Assembly: GCA_025462645.1 (NCBI GenBank)
Contig: JAOAPB010000136.1
Location: 1-54,059, forward strand
Direction: 5' to 3'
Length of the DNA: 54,059 nt
Origin: Edaphobacter sp.
Lineage (GTDB): Bacteria; Acidobacteriota; Terriglobia; Terriglobales; Acidobacteriaceae
Every line of letters starts with the position of its first letter. Position 1 is the stretch's first letter. The notes beneath the pieces are model-generated. The model had not been told where the DNA came from and made no database searches. It was given only the letters and a program-made list of their open reading frames with translations. The position numbers and the translations under genes are program-made. This document shows, piece after piece, positions 8,838 through 16,911 of this stretch.

Positions 8838-9320
8838 GTGCGCAGATTCTGGACGAGTGCGGTATTCGGAGTGATGTTGTTGGCGGGGTGCAACCGGGGG
8901 GATCATCCTGGGCGCATCGGCAAGGCAGCGCCGCAGTTTGTCATGAGTGACGGAACCCGGACAGTGGACCTGAGCAAGCTGCGTGGACGCGTGGTGGTGC
9001 TCAACCTGTGGGCGACATGGTGCGCGCCTTGCATCGAAGAGCTGCCGAGTCTGCTGGAGATGCAGAAGAAGATGCCGGACGTAGCTGTTGTCGCAGTCAG
9101 CATGGACCAGGACCCCGATATCTATCGGAAGTTCCTGGCCGATCATCATGTCGATGTCCTTACGTTGCGAGACGCTGAGATGAAGGTCAACGCGCTGTAC
9201 GGAACAGTGCAGATCCCGGAGACGTACATCATCGACAAACAGGGCATCCTGCGACGGAAGTTCATCGGCGCGCAGGTCTGGACCAGCCCCGAGATCATCG
9301 GATACCTGCAGAAGATGTAA
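8838..9320 (+). CDS. TlpA-family thiol:disulfide oxidoreductase, lipoprotein
   Basis: This is a thioredoxin-fold protein facing the periplasm, probably reducing or exchanging disulfides, for example in cytochrome c maturation. The GTG at 8838 is chosen because GGAG at 8828-8831 stands 6 nt upstream; the in-frame GTG at 8826 has AGGA only 1 nt away. The N-terminus is a lipoprotein signal with lipobox LAGC (Cys18). The redox centre is WCAPC (Cys62 and Cys65), with the cis-Pro motif IPETYIIDKQG later. The length of 160 residues is typical. Its last 26 bases overlap the convergent HAD gene. Confidence 0.9.
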   Translation: MRRFWTSAVFGVMLLAGCNRGDHPGRIGKAAPQFVMSDGTRTVDLSKLRGRVVVLNLWATWCAPCIEELPSLLEMQKKMPDVAVVAVSMDQDPDIYRKFLADHHVDVLTLRDAEMKVNALYGTVQIPETYIIDKQGILRRKFIGAQVWTSPEIIGYLQKM

Positions 9321-9915
9321 CCAGGGCAGCGGCTTCCTTGCGGATATCGATCCCTCGCATTCCTGCTCTATGGGCTGCTTCCAGCCCCGCATCGAAGTCT
9401 TCAAAGACGATGCAGTCGGCCGGATCGACATGCATCCGTCGAGCAGCTTCGAGGTAGATATCGGGGGCCGGCTTGCCGTGTCTCACATCCTCGATAGTGA
9501 CGATGTGGTCGAACAACGGCCTCAGCTTTTTGCTGATCAGGGTCGCTTCAACGTTTTCTCGGTTGCCATTCGATGCGACCGACATGGGCACTTTGCCATA
9601 CCAGGCACGAGCGACATCGGCAACGAAGGTGATCTCCTCGATCAGGGGGATGCCGGACTGATAGGCTGCATTGCACCGGTCGACCAGAGCTGCGCGATCG
9701 ATCCGTGGGCATTTGAACTCTGCTTCATACTCATCGATGAAAGCGCCATCCGTCAGGCCGTGTCTGGTGTGGTACCACTCGGGTGTCACCGTAAGACCCA
9801 GAGGCTTCAGCGCCTCCTGTAGCGAGTAAAGATGCGCAGCGGCGCTGTCGACCAACGTACCGTCACAGTCGAAGATAAGTGCGGAAAAGGTGCCCTCGAC
9901 GAGAGAGAATGCCAT
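9295..9915 (-). CDS. HAD-superfamily hydrolase, beta-phosphoglucomutase/phosphatase-like
   Basis: This 206-residue cytosolic HAD enzyme uses Asp16 as nucleophile and Asp18 as acid/base in FDCDGTLVDS. Motif II is VASNGNRENV and the motif III/IV region is GKPAPDIYLEAA with VFEDFDAGLEAA. The four-helix cap lies between residues about 25 and 90, as in the beta-PGM/GPH subgroup. The substrate is probably a small sugar phosphate, but the sequence does not say which. It is convergent with and overlaps the TlpA-like gene and follows the PIG-L gene on the same strand after about 40 nt. Confidence 0.87.
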   Translation of the reverse strand: MAFSLVEGTFSALIFDCDGTLVDSAAAHLYSLQEALKPLGLTVTPEWYHTRHGLTDGAFIDEYEAEFKCPRIDRAALVDRCNAAYQSGIPLIEEITFVADVARAWYGKVPMSVASNGNRENVEATLISKKLRPLFDHIVTIEDVRHGKPAPDIYLEAARRMHVDPADCIVFEDFDAGLEAAHRAGMRGIDIRKEAAALVTSSAGIR

Positions 9916-9955
9916 GCATCGATTCTACGGGTTGCCGGTTCCGGGTTGGTAGAGA

Positions 9956-10687
9956 CTACGAAGCCAATCCCTCGAAGAGGTCCGTCATCTGCCGGGCGGG
10001 CTGTGGCTCCGAGGCCGCCGCCAGCGCATAAAACTCCTCAGCCCCATACTTTTCAAACAGTTTCCTGGTCTGCTCCATCAGGGGAGCCTGTGAGCCATGT
10101 TGCCGAAACGCCTCGTGCTTCCGCTCCTGCACGCTGCGGATATCCAACGTAACCGTCCAGGGCATGGGTTTGGGAGCCTGCCGTGCCTCAAGGAAGAAGT
10201 TCGTCGTCACGTAAAAGAGCCGGTCAGGTTGATGCACCGTAGCGAGGTGCGGATAGCGTTTCGTCTGCCCGCACCAATGAAACGCCGCCGTGGACAAGGC
10301 CGAGACCATCATGTGATCCGCATGGGTATTCAACCCGCCATCCATGCCGAAGCTAACCACGACATTTGGCTTGAATCGCCTCATCCGCTCTATCAGCTGT
10401 TCTGCCGCACGCGAAAAATCGACGAACTCAAGCCGCCCATCATGGAAGTCCATCAGCTCATAGTGGGTCACGCCCAGCACCTTGCACGAAGAAGCGAACT
10501 CCTCTCGCCGCATCTTCCCCAGGTCCTGGCCTGAGGCCGCATCGCCCCGGTTCGTAGCCGCCTGTCCATCCGTCAGGCAGATCACGTATGTCTCAATCCC
10601 ACGGTCGGCCGCCAGCGCCAGCGCGCCCCCAAAGGCGAAACACTCATCATCCGGATGCGCCACCACGCACATCAACTTCAATCCCAC
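9956..10687 (-). CDS. PIG-L/LmbE family deacetylase
   Basis: This 243-residue zinc-dependent deacetylase belongs to the LmbE/PIG-L family, which removes acetyl groups from N-acetylglucosamine conjugates, as in BshB and MshB of thiol synthesis. The signature AHPDDE (residues 10-15) and the later NTHADHMM supply the zinc ligands and catalytic Asp. Its ATG overlaps the end of rnhB by 10 nt, so it is translated as the tail of the rpsP-rnhB run. No bshA or bshC partner is visible, so a bacillithiol role cannot be claimed. Confidence 0.88.
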   Translation of the reverse strand: MGLKLMCVVAHPDDECFAFGGALALAADRGIETYVICLTDGQAATNRGDAASGQDLGKMRREEFASSCKVLGVTHYELMDFHDGRLEFVDFSRAAEQLIERMRRFKPNVVVSFGMDGGLNTHADHMMVSALSTAAFHWCGQTKRYPHLATVHQPDRLFYVTTNFFLEARQAPKPMPWTVTLDIRSVQERKHEAFRQHGSQAPLMEQTRKLFEKYGAEEFYALAAASEPQPARQMTDLFEGLAS

Positions 10688-11445
10688 GCTGCCCCCTCTT
10701 CCAGATCCGCATCCTCAAACAAGAAATCGCTCAAAACCTGCTCTTCGAGCACAGCGTCCGGATCTACCGCCCGCACAGGGGCAAACGTCCGCCGATGCAG
10801 CGCGCAAGGCCCCTGCGCCACCAGGGCTCGCCGATGCGCCGGTGTCCCATACCCCTTGTGCGAAGCCAGTCCATACCCCGGATGCACCAGGTCGAAGGCG
10901 CGCATCATCGCATCGCGATGCACCTTCGCGATAACAGAGGCCGCCGCGATGGAAAGACTGAGCGAGTCCCCATAGATAAGCTTCGTCTGCCGGCAGGGGT
11001 GATCGAGCCGCATGGCATCGATCAGAAGATGATCGGGCTCCATCGACAGGCCCTGCACCGCAGCCAGCATCGCCATGCGAGTCGCCTGATAGATGTTCAC
11101 ACGGTCGATCGTCTCGGCATCGACCTCAGCCACGCTGATCGCCAGCGCCATGCGCCGAATCCTCCGGTCCAGCCTCTCCCGCTCTTCACGGGTCAGTTGC
11201 TTGGAGTCCTTCAACCCAGCCCGCGCCAACCCACTCAAACGCTCCGGCAGGATCACGGCAGCCGCCACGACCGGTCCAAAGAGTGCTCCTCGACCGACCT
11301 CATCCACTCCGGCGATGATGCGAAAGCCGTGGTATCGGAGCGCCTGCTCCGGGGCATCGCTGCACACAAGCTGCTTCAACATCCGCTGCTTGGCAGTCGC
11401 CGCGGTAACTGTCTTGGAGACGCGAATCGATGTGACAGAGGCCAT
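10678..11445 (-). CDS. rnhB: Ribonuclease HII
   Basis: RNase HII cleaves RNA in RNA/DNA hybrids and at single ribonucleotides in DNA. The catalytic DEVGRG motif is at Asp48-Glu49 when translation starts at the ATG 11445; further acidic residues lie in LKDSKQLT and LLIDAM. DSLSLSIAAASVIAKVHRD is a family signature. Alternative starts at 11487 and 11382 are possible because no clear ribosome site marks any of them. The place after rplS matches the widespread rpsP-rimM-trmD-rplS-rnhB order. Confidence 0.94.
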   Translation of the reverse strand: MASVTSIRVSKTVTAATAKQRMLKQLVCSDAPEQALRYHGFRIIAGVDEVGRGALFGPVVAAAVILPERLSGLARAGLKDSKQLTREERERLDRRIRRMALAISVAEVDAETIDRVNIYQATRMAMLAAVQGLSMEPDHLLIDAMRLDHPCRQTKLIYGDSLSLSIAAASVIAKVHRDAMMRAFDLVHPGYGLASHKGYGTPAHRRALVAQGPCALHRRTFAPVRAVDPDAVLEEQVLSDFLFEDADLEEGAAWD

Positions 11446-11473
11446 ACTCAAAGACGAGTTTATAACCAGTGCA

Positions 11474-11503
11474 CAGAACAAAGCCACGACCGAAGTCGTG
11501 GCT
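11474..11503 (-). terminator. Hairpin between rplS and rnhB
   Basis: Arms at 11482-11490 and 11495-11503 form a 9-bp perfect stem closed by a cgaa/TTCG loop. On the minus strand it is followed by TTTGTT, as in an intrinsic terminator. Partial termination would lower rnhB expression relative to the ribosomal genes. Confidence 0.55.
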
Positions 11504-11525
11504 CTGTGAAAATGAAAAAGGAGGC

Positions 11526-11882
11526 TTACTTGGCGCGCTCGACCTCGCGCAGACGAGCAGCCTTGCCGCGCAGACCGCGCAGGTAGAACAGCTTCGAACG
11601 GCGAACCTCGTAGGAGCGAATCTTCTCGACCTTGTCGACGACCTTGGAGTTGTAGGGGAAGATGCGCTCGACGCCCTGGCCGAAGCTCATCTTGCGAACC
11701 GTGAAGGAGCCCTGGGCTCCCTTGCGGCAGGCGATGACCATGCCTTCAAACGCCTGCAGGCGCTCTTTCTCGCCCTCACGAATCTTCACTTGAACGCGAA
11801 CGGTGTCGCCGGGGGCGAACGCGGGTAGATCGGTCCGCTCTAACTTCGCGGCCAGTTTCTGCATAATCGGATGAATGGACAT
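11526..11882 (-). CDS. rplS: 50S ribosomal protein L19
   Basis: L19 sits at the interface of the ribosomal subunits. The 118-residue protein begins MSIHPIMQKLAAKLERTDLP and contains FAPGDTVRVQVKIREG, RLQAFEGMVIACRKG and VERIFPYNSKVV, all hallmarks of the family. The ATG at 11882 is preceded by AGGAAAG at good spacing, so an upstream in-frame start at 11936 is rejected. It is downstream of trmD in the conserved operon. Confidence 0.97.
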   Translation of the reverse strand: MSIHPIMQKLAAKLERTDLPAFAPGDTVRVQVKIREGEKERLQAFEGMVIACRKGAQGSFTVRKMSFGQGVERIFPYNSKVVDKVEKIRSYEVRRSKLFYLRGLRGKAARLREVERAK

Positions 11883-11966
11883 GACAACTACTTTCCTGTT
11901 TTGGACTCGACCTCCAGTGTACACGAAATCGCGCACTTTGAGGCTCTATCCTGCTGGAAACACGCC

Positions 11967-12791
11967 TTAAGGCCCAGGATTCTCCCGTAAAAACCTGAGT
12001 TCGTCCAAAATCTCCCGATCTTCGTCGCTCAGGGCGATCCGGTCGAGCAAGTCAGGCCGGTTCTCGAGCGTCTTCTTGAGCGCCATTCGCCGCCTCCATT
12101 GCCGGATAACCTCATGGTTTCCCCCCAGCAGCGCCTCCGGAATCGAGGTTCCCCGGAACTCGGCCGGCCGTGTGAAGTGTGGGTAGTCCAGCAACCCTCC
12201 TGAGCCGTAGGTCGAGCGGGGAGGCCCATCTTCAGCAGATTCATCCGGCACATCGTCCGCTCCGAAGCTCTCGAAGCGGGAAGAGTCCGGGTTTCCCAGA
12301 GCTCCCGGAAGCAGCCGCACGACAGCATCCACGATGACCGCAGCGGCCAGTTCGCCACCCGAGAGAACATAGTCGCCGATCGAGATCTCGCGATCGCAGA
12401 GCAGCTCGTTGACGCGTTCATCCACACCCTCGTAGCGACCGCAGATAATGACAACCCGCTCCGTCTCCGCAAGCTCCTGCGCGAGAGGCTGGGTGAACGG
12501 CCTCCCCTGGGCCGACAGGAGGATCACGGTCTCTTTCTGGGGGAGACGCTCCGACTTGGATGCAATGTTCAGCGACGCAATGGCGTCGTAGATCGGCTCC
12601 GGCTTCAGGACCATGCCCTCGCCGCCGCCAAAGGGACGGTCATCCACTGTGCGATGACGGTCGTGGGTAAAGTTGCGCAGGTCGTGGGTATGGACATCGA
12701 CGAGCCCGGCCGTACGAGCGCGCTTCAGGATGCCATAGTCGAGCGGACCAGCGAAGAGGCCAGGAAAGATTGTGATGATGTCGAAGCGCAT
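11967..12791 (-). CDS. trmD: tRNA (guanine-37 N1)-methyltransferase
   Basis: TrmD methylates G37 next to the anticodon using S-adenosylmethionine and so prevents +1 frameshifting. The 274-residue protein begins MRFDIITIFPGLF and shows the trefoil-knot cofactor site: VIICGRYEGVDERV and EISIGDYVLSGGELAA. DRPFGGGEGMVLKPEP is the substrate-side motif. A charged insertion of about 20 residues (FGADDVPDESAEDGPP) follows the knot. It sits between rimM and rplS as expected. Confidence 0.97.
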   Translation of the reverse strand: MRFDIITIFPGLFAGPLDYGILKRARTAGLVDVHTHDLRNFTHDRHRTVDDRPFGGGEGMVLKPEPIYDAIASLNIASKSERLPQKETVILLSAQGRPFTQPLAQELAETERVVIICGRYEGVDERVNELLCDREISIGDYVLSGGELAAAVIVDAVVRLLPGALGNPDSSRFESFGADDVPDESAEDGPPRSTYGSGGLLDYPHFTRPAEFRGTSIPEALLGGNHEVIRQWRRRMALKKTLENRPDLLDRIALSDEDREILDELRFLRENPGP

Positions 12792-12837
12792 AGGTTAATC
12801 CGTTTGTTCCGTTTTGGATCAGGTTGTCAAACCGCCA

Positions 12838-13452
12838 TCAGTCTTGATCCCGATGGTTGCCGGCCGATCGATTGACCTCAACCAGTCCAGACGGAAGAAC
12901 CATATCGACACGCTTCGCTGCTGTATTGACAGCGATAAGGAACGCCTTCGCGAAGGGAATAAGAATCTCTTCGCCATCAGGGGATGTGACCGCAAGCAAC
13001 GGAGCAGCCTCTTCAAGTCGTCTGCCCCCGTCCGGCGTAGCAGGGAACTGGACATCGGCGATGACACCCACCGCAGTGGAACCGTTGTACACCGTGCAGC
13101 CGATCAGATCACTGATGTAGGTCGATTCGTCATCCAAAGGAACCCGCTCTTCATAGGGGACGATCACGTCCACCCCCGCAAGCAGCTCCGCGTCCGAAAT
13201 TGTGTCAACTCCGGCAAAGTGCAGGACGATTCGGCCTTCATTTTTACCCGTGGGGAGCCAAAAGGCCAAAACCTCAGCCGGGCGCGTCTCAGCCTCGCTG
13301 CCGGCGAAGTTTGGGGGAGCCAGAAACACTCGTCTACCGCCCTCAAAGCGCTCAGGAAAGTCAGTTAGCAGCTCTGCCAGCAGCTCACCCTTGCGGCCCT
13401 GTGGTCGAAGGAGGTGCGCCAGCACAATCCAGGAGGGAGAGCTGTTGTCCAT
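12838..13452 (-). CDS. rimM: Ribosome maturation factor RimM
   Basis: RimM helps 30S maturation near the S19/S13 head region. The 204-residue protein has an N-terminal RimM beta-barrel (WIVLAHLLRPQGRKGELLAELLTDFPERF) and a C-terminal PRC barrel (STYISDLIGCTVYNGSTAVGVI, then EEILIPFAKAFLIAVN). It is slightly longer than the E. coli protein, with extra residues around PATPDGGRRLEEAAP. Its position between khpA and trmD supports the assignment. Confidence 0.95.
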   Translation of the reverse strand: MDNSSPSWIVLAHLLRPQGRKGELLAELLTDFPERFEGGRRVFLAPPNFAGSEAETRPAEVLAFWLPTGKNEGRIVLHFAGVDTISDAELLAGVDVIVPYEERVPLDDESTYISDLIGCTVYNGSTAVGVIADVQFPATPDGGRRLEEAAPLLAVTSPDGEEILIPFAKAFLIAVNTAAKRVDMVLPSGLVEVNRSAGNHRDQD

Positions 13453-13503
13453 AAGGTAACGTTACTTTCGATTGGGAACGCAGGCAAGTCGTTGTCTTGG
13501 AGG

Positions 13504-13806
13504 TCATAGCTGCGGAAGCACTTTACCTTCTTCCAGGATATCGAGAGAAAAACGGTGCTTTTGCTTCATGCTGGCTGCACTTAGAATCGTGCGCAAGGAC
13601 CGCGCGGTACGCCCTTGTTTCCCAATAACTTTGCCGACATCGCTTTGGGCAACGCGTAAACGGATAACGGTTACCTCACCGTCCTCGATTGGCTCGACAG
13701 AGACACTCTCCGGGCTGTCGACTAAAGCACGAGCAATCTGGGCGACAAGATCCGTCATATGCTTCGCAGGGTCTTCATCCTCTGCTATTTGCATGGCATG
13801 GGCCAT
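13504..13806 (-). CDS. khpA: KH-domain RNA-binding protein KhpA
   Basis: This 100-residue single KH-domain protein carries the RNA-binding GxxG loop in VGKVIGKQGRTARSLRTIL. KhpA, often paired with KhpB, binds many small and messenger RNAs and affects cell envelope growth in other bacteria. A strong AGGAGG lies 9 nt before the ATG at 13806 and 6 nt before an adjacent GTG at 13809, so the start is uncertain by one codon. It is in the usual place between rpsP and rimM. Confidence 0.93.
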   Translation of the reverse strand: MAHAMQIAEDEDPAKHMTDLVAQIARALVDSPESVSVEPIEDGEVTVIRLRVAQSDVGKVIGKQGRTARSLRTILSAASMKQKHRFSLDILEEGKVLPQL

Positions 13807-14031
13807 CACAACACACCTCCTGGGAGTCTAATTGCGACGCTCATGCTCAACCCTTCGCCTCATCTAATGCGAGATCTTCCGGGAATGCGCTAAGACGAGC
13901 GAACAAAGGTCATGCATAGACAAGGAGGATTAATCCAGGCATCTACCGGTCGCATAGCCTTCGACGGTGCAATAGGAGAAGTTTACGTGAGGAGAATGCG
14001 TGATGCGCTACGGGAACCCACTACGTAACCA

Positions 14032-14066
14032 AATCTTTGGGAACCACCTGCGTGTTCCCAAAGATT
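14032..14066 (-). terminator. 13-bp perfect hairpin between rpsP and khpA
   Basis: AATCTTTGGGAAC at 14032-14044 and its exact complement at 14054-14066 enclose a 9-nt loop, 16 nt after the rpsP stop. On the minus strand it is followed by TTTGG rather than a long T-run, so it may be a partial terminator, a processing site or a 3'-end stabiliser. Confidence 0.5.
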
Positions 14067-14082
14067 GCAGTAAACGAGTGAC

Positions 14083-14343
14083 CTAAGCGGCAGGCGCGGC
14101 TTCCGCTTGTGCCGGAGCGGCTGCAACGAGCTTGCCGACTCGCTCGGACAACTGTGCGCCGTTGCCGGTCCAGTAGTCGATGCGGTCACGCTTGAGGTCG
14201 ACGGTTGCGGGGTTGGTGCGCGGATTATAGGTGCCCACTACTTCAATCGAACGGCCATTGCGCGCACGATCCTTCTCGATAACAACGATGCGATAGTGGG
14301 GTTGCTTGCGCGCTCCTACACGCGCCAAACGGATCATCAACAC
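14083..14343 (-). CDS. rpsP: 30S ribosomal protein S16
   Basis: S16 is an assembly protein of the 30S body. The 86-residue protein reads MLMIRLARVGARKQPHYRIVV after its start. The GTG at 14343 has GAAAGG 8 nt upstream and makes the N-terminus align with the family pattern M-x-x-I-R-L-A-R, so it is preferred over the ATG at 14337. TYNPRTNPATVDLKRDRIDYW is typical. The C-terminus is Ala-rich (VAAAPAQAEAAPAA). It heads the translation-related run. Confidence 0.96.
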   Translation of the reverse strand: MLMIRLARVGARKQPHYRIVVIEKDRARNGRSIEVVGTYNPRTNPATVDLKRDRIDYWTGNGAQLSERVGKLVAAAPAQAEAAPAA

Positions 14344-14584
14344 TGGGAATGCCTTTCAGAACATTTATTTTTGGGTGATATCACGATACCGTCCCGGGCT
14401 TCATCTTTTTGGACAGGCGACGGACATACAGAACCCAACACCTAAGTATGGCGGAAATCACTGGTTTTCGCAATGCATTCCGCGAAAGGGGGAGGAATGC
14501 ACTGCGGCGAGAAGAGAAAGCGTAATACCTGGTCCAAGCGCGACGACCGCGCTACGATTGCATCAGAGTAGCAGAGGCGTGCTC

Positions 14585-15295
14585 ATGAAACGCGAATATC
14601 ACAAGTGGTTTTCCCCGTCGCTCGAGCGGGACATGGAGATGCTTGCCTTCGGGCACGCGGGGATGCCTACGCTCGTCTTTCCCACATCCTGCGGCCGATT
14701 CTTCGAGTTTGAAGATCGAGGCATGGTGGACGCCGTTCGTGACAAACTCGAACAGGGCCACCTGCAACTGTTCTGCGTGGACTCGGTCGATGCCGAGAGT
14801 TGGTACAACCACGGAGTTGCACCACGCCAGAGAATCGCGCGCCACCTGCAATATGAGCAGTATCTGATGCAGGAGGTATTGCCGGCTATCCGTCATGGGA
14901 ATCGAGGCGCAAACGTCGCGGCAATCGGTTGCAGCTTCGGTGGTTACCACGCTATCGATATTGCGCTTAGGCATCCCGATATCTTCAATGCATTTCTCTC
15001 GATGGGCGGTGCCTTCGAGCTATCGAGCTTCTTATCCGGTTATTACGATGAGGACTGTTACTTCCATCTGCCGATGCACTATCTGCCTAACATGCACGAT
15101 CCCTGGTATCTCGACCACTACAGGCGCAACACCTACGTTCTTGCGGCGGGGGTTCACGATATGTGTCGGAACGAGAACGAGCGCATGGCGCAAATCCTGC
15201 GGGACAAGCAGATTCCATGCCGTCTCGATATATGGGAAGACGATGCGGGTCACGACTGGTCATCGTGGCAAAAAATGATTCAGACCTATCTATAG
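14585..15295 (+). CDS. Putative esterase (alpha/beta hydrolase, esterase-D-like)
   Basis: This 236-residue alpha/beta hydrolase has the nucleophile elbow GCSFGG with Ser117 and a likely catalytic His223 in AGHDWSSW. VHDMC upstream may hold the acid. There is no signal peptide, so it is probably cytosolic. The ATG at 14585 opens MKREYHKWFSPSLERDMEML. The ATP-grasp gene follows after 27 nt on the same strand, and the two look like a functional pair in which the hydrolase may edit or mature the product of the ligase. The substrate is unknown. Confidence 0.8.
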   Translation: MKREYHKWFSPSLERDMEMLAFGHAGMPTLVFPTSCGRFFEFEDRGMVDAVRDKLEQGHLQLFCVDSVDAESWYNHGVAPRQRIARHLQYEQYLMQEVLPAIRHGNRGANVAAIGCSFGGYHAIDIALRHPDIFNAFLSMGGAFELSSFLSGYYDEDCYFHLPMHYLPNMHDPWYLDHYRRNTYVLAAGVHDMCRNENERMAQILRDKQIPCRLDIWEDDAGHDWSSWQKMIQTYL

Positions 15296-15322
15296 CGGGC
15301 AAATGATTGGACGGAGGTGTAA

Positions 15323-16336
15323 GTGAAAAAGATTGGCGTCCTGTTCGGGGCGGAGAATACCTTTCCCGGAGCTCTAGTCGACAGGATCAATTCGCTGGAG
15401 ATTGAAGGAATCCGCGCCGAGTTCGTTCATGTCGGAGCCGTTCGCATGGCCGAGCCATCCGGCTATGCCGTCATTGTCGACCGCATCTCGCACGACATGC
15501 CCTTCTATCGCTCCTGTCTCAAGAACGCTGCACTTACCGGCACGCAGGTCATCAATAATCCGTTCTGGTGGTCGGCGGACGACAAGTTCTTCAACTACGC
15601 CCTTGCCGCGAAGCTCGGTGTCGCTGTGCCTCCGACAGTATTGTTGCCTCACAAGCAGTTTCCGCCTAAGGTCACAGACCGCTCCGTGCGCAATCTGGAG
15701 TATCCCCTGGACTGGGACAGCATCTTCGAGTACGTGGGCTTTCCGGCGTTTTTAAAGCCGCATAATGGTGGCGGGTGGTGCGACGTCTCTCATGTCCACA
15801 GCAGGGAAGAGTTCTTCGCCGCCTACGATCAGACACGCGACTTATGCATGATCCTTCAGGCGGCTGTGCCGTTCCAGGAGTACTTCCGCTGTTACGTCGT
15901 TGGACGGTCCGAGGTCCGCATCATGTCCTACGATCCGCGCCGGCCGCATGAGCACCGTTACGTCGTCGACCCGCCTGCCTACGGCAAGAAGCTCCTCAAG
16001 CGAATCGAAAAGGATGCTCTCACGCTCTGCCGAGCTCTGGGTTACGACCTCAACACAGTGGAATTTGCCGTAGACAACGGTATCCCCTATGCAATCGACT
16101 TTATGAATCCAGCTCCCGATGCCGATCTGCACTCGGTCGGAGAAGAGAGCTTCTGGTGGATCGTCGATGCGGTGGCCAGACTGGCGGTAAAGAAGGCGAA
16201 GTCCGATGACAGTCTCCAGTCACAGATGAACTGGGGAGCGCTGCTATCCGGGCAGCCTGCCAGCAGGCCACAGAAGACTCCCACGCGGACAGCAGCGAAA
16301 AAGACTGCAAAGAAGACGATCAGGAAGACTGATTAA
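15323..16336 (+). CDS. ATP-grasp superfamily ligase
   Basis: The 337 residues match the ATP-grasp fold. An N-terminal pre-ATP domain (MKKIGVLFGAENTFPGALVDRIN) is followed by an ATP-binding lid (FPAFLKPHNGGGWCDV) and a metal-binding end (TVEFAVDNGIPYAIDFMNPAPDAD). Such enzymes join a carboxylate, activated as acyl-phosphate, to an amine or thiol. The last 30 residues are Lys/Arg/Thr-rich (RTAAKKTAKKTIRKTD), an unusual basic tail that could bind nucleic acid or acidic polymer. GGAGG lies 8 nt before the GTG at 15323. It is paired with the esterase upstream. The product is unknown. Confidence 0.8.
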   Translation: MKKIGVLFGAENTFPGALVDRINSLEIEGIRAEFVHVGAVRMAEPSGYAVIVDRISHDMPFYRSCLKNAALTGTQVINNPFWWSADDKFFNYALAAKLGVAVPPTVLLPHKQFPPKVTDRSVRNLEYPLDWDSIFEYVGFPAFLKPHNGGGWCDVSHVHSREEFFAAYDQTRDLCMILQAAVPFQEYFRCYVVGRSEVRIMSYDPRRPHEHRYVVDPPAYGKKLLKRIEKDALTLCRALGYDLNTVEFAVDNGIPYAIDFMNPAPDADLHSVGEESFWWIVDAVARLAVKKAKSDDSLQSQMNWGALLSGQPASRPQKTPTRTAAKKTAKKTIRKTD

Positions 16337-16581
16337 AATCCAGATAGAGTACGCCAATCTGGTTGACTACTCCATCCGTCGCCTGACTGCCCAGCGTCTG
16401 ATGGAGTGGCCGAGGAACATTGACTCATGGCGCCGCTGCATCCACTATTTTCCTGAATTTAATGGGGCTGGCTGGTTCAATCGAAAATTATCTGGAACTG
16501 GTTACTATCTACAGATACACTCCAGTGTGTTACCAATCGACCCAACGAAGGCGCAACGCAGGGCGGTGAGAAGGAGGACGT

Positions 16582-16908
16582 GTGGGGCAGTGGCACAAGC
16601 CGAGTGGGGAAAACCCGGTTCGCACAGCAGTACGTTTTCCAATGAAATTAGCCTTACGCGTGCAGACGGAACAAGGTGAGCTGGAAGCAGTCACTGAAAA
16701 CATCTCCGCAAACGGCTTGCTGTTCGTAAGCGACCGTCTTCCGGCGCTCGACAGCAGAATTGAATTCACCATAGCAATGCCTTCGGCTGTCATGGGCTCG
16801 GCGACCGACGTTACCATCCATTGCATCGGCCGAGTTGTCCGTCACTCTATACAAGGTGACGAAAAGAAGGCAGCTGTGGTGATTGATGAGTATTTTCTAA
16901 AGGCCTGA
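16582..16908 (+). CDS. PilZ-domain protein
   Basis: This 108-residue protein resembles PilZ c-di-GMP receptors. A basic R-x-x-x-R stretch (RTAVRFPMKLALRV) precedes ENISANGLLF, the counterpart of the D/N-x-S-x-x-G motif, and the beta-barrel ends with GRVVRH. AAGGAGG at 16571-16577 supports the GTG at 16582; an internal ATG at 16642 would remove the arginines. Only 3 nt separate it from the atypical response regulator, so the two are co-translated. It probably links c-di-GMP or a related signal to that regulator. Confidence 0.78.
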   Translation: MGQWHKPSGENPVRTAVRFPMKLALRVQTEQGELEAVTENISANGLLFVSDRLPALDSRIEFTIAMPSAVMGSATDVTIHCIGRVVRHSIQGDEKKAAVVIDEYFLKA

Positions 16909-16911
16909 CTT

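Noticed and set aside
10588..11586. A 332-codon plus-strand frame opposite rnhB
   Set aside because: Arg/His/Pro-rich shadow of rnhB and PIG-L without domain features.
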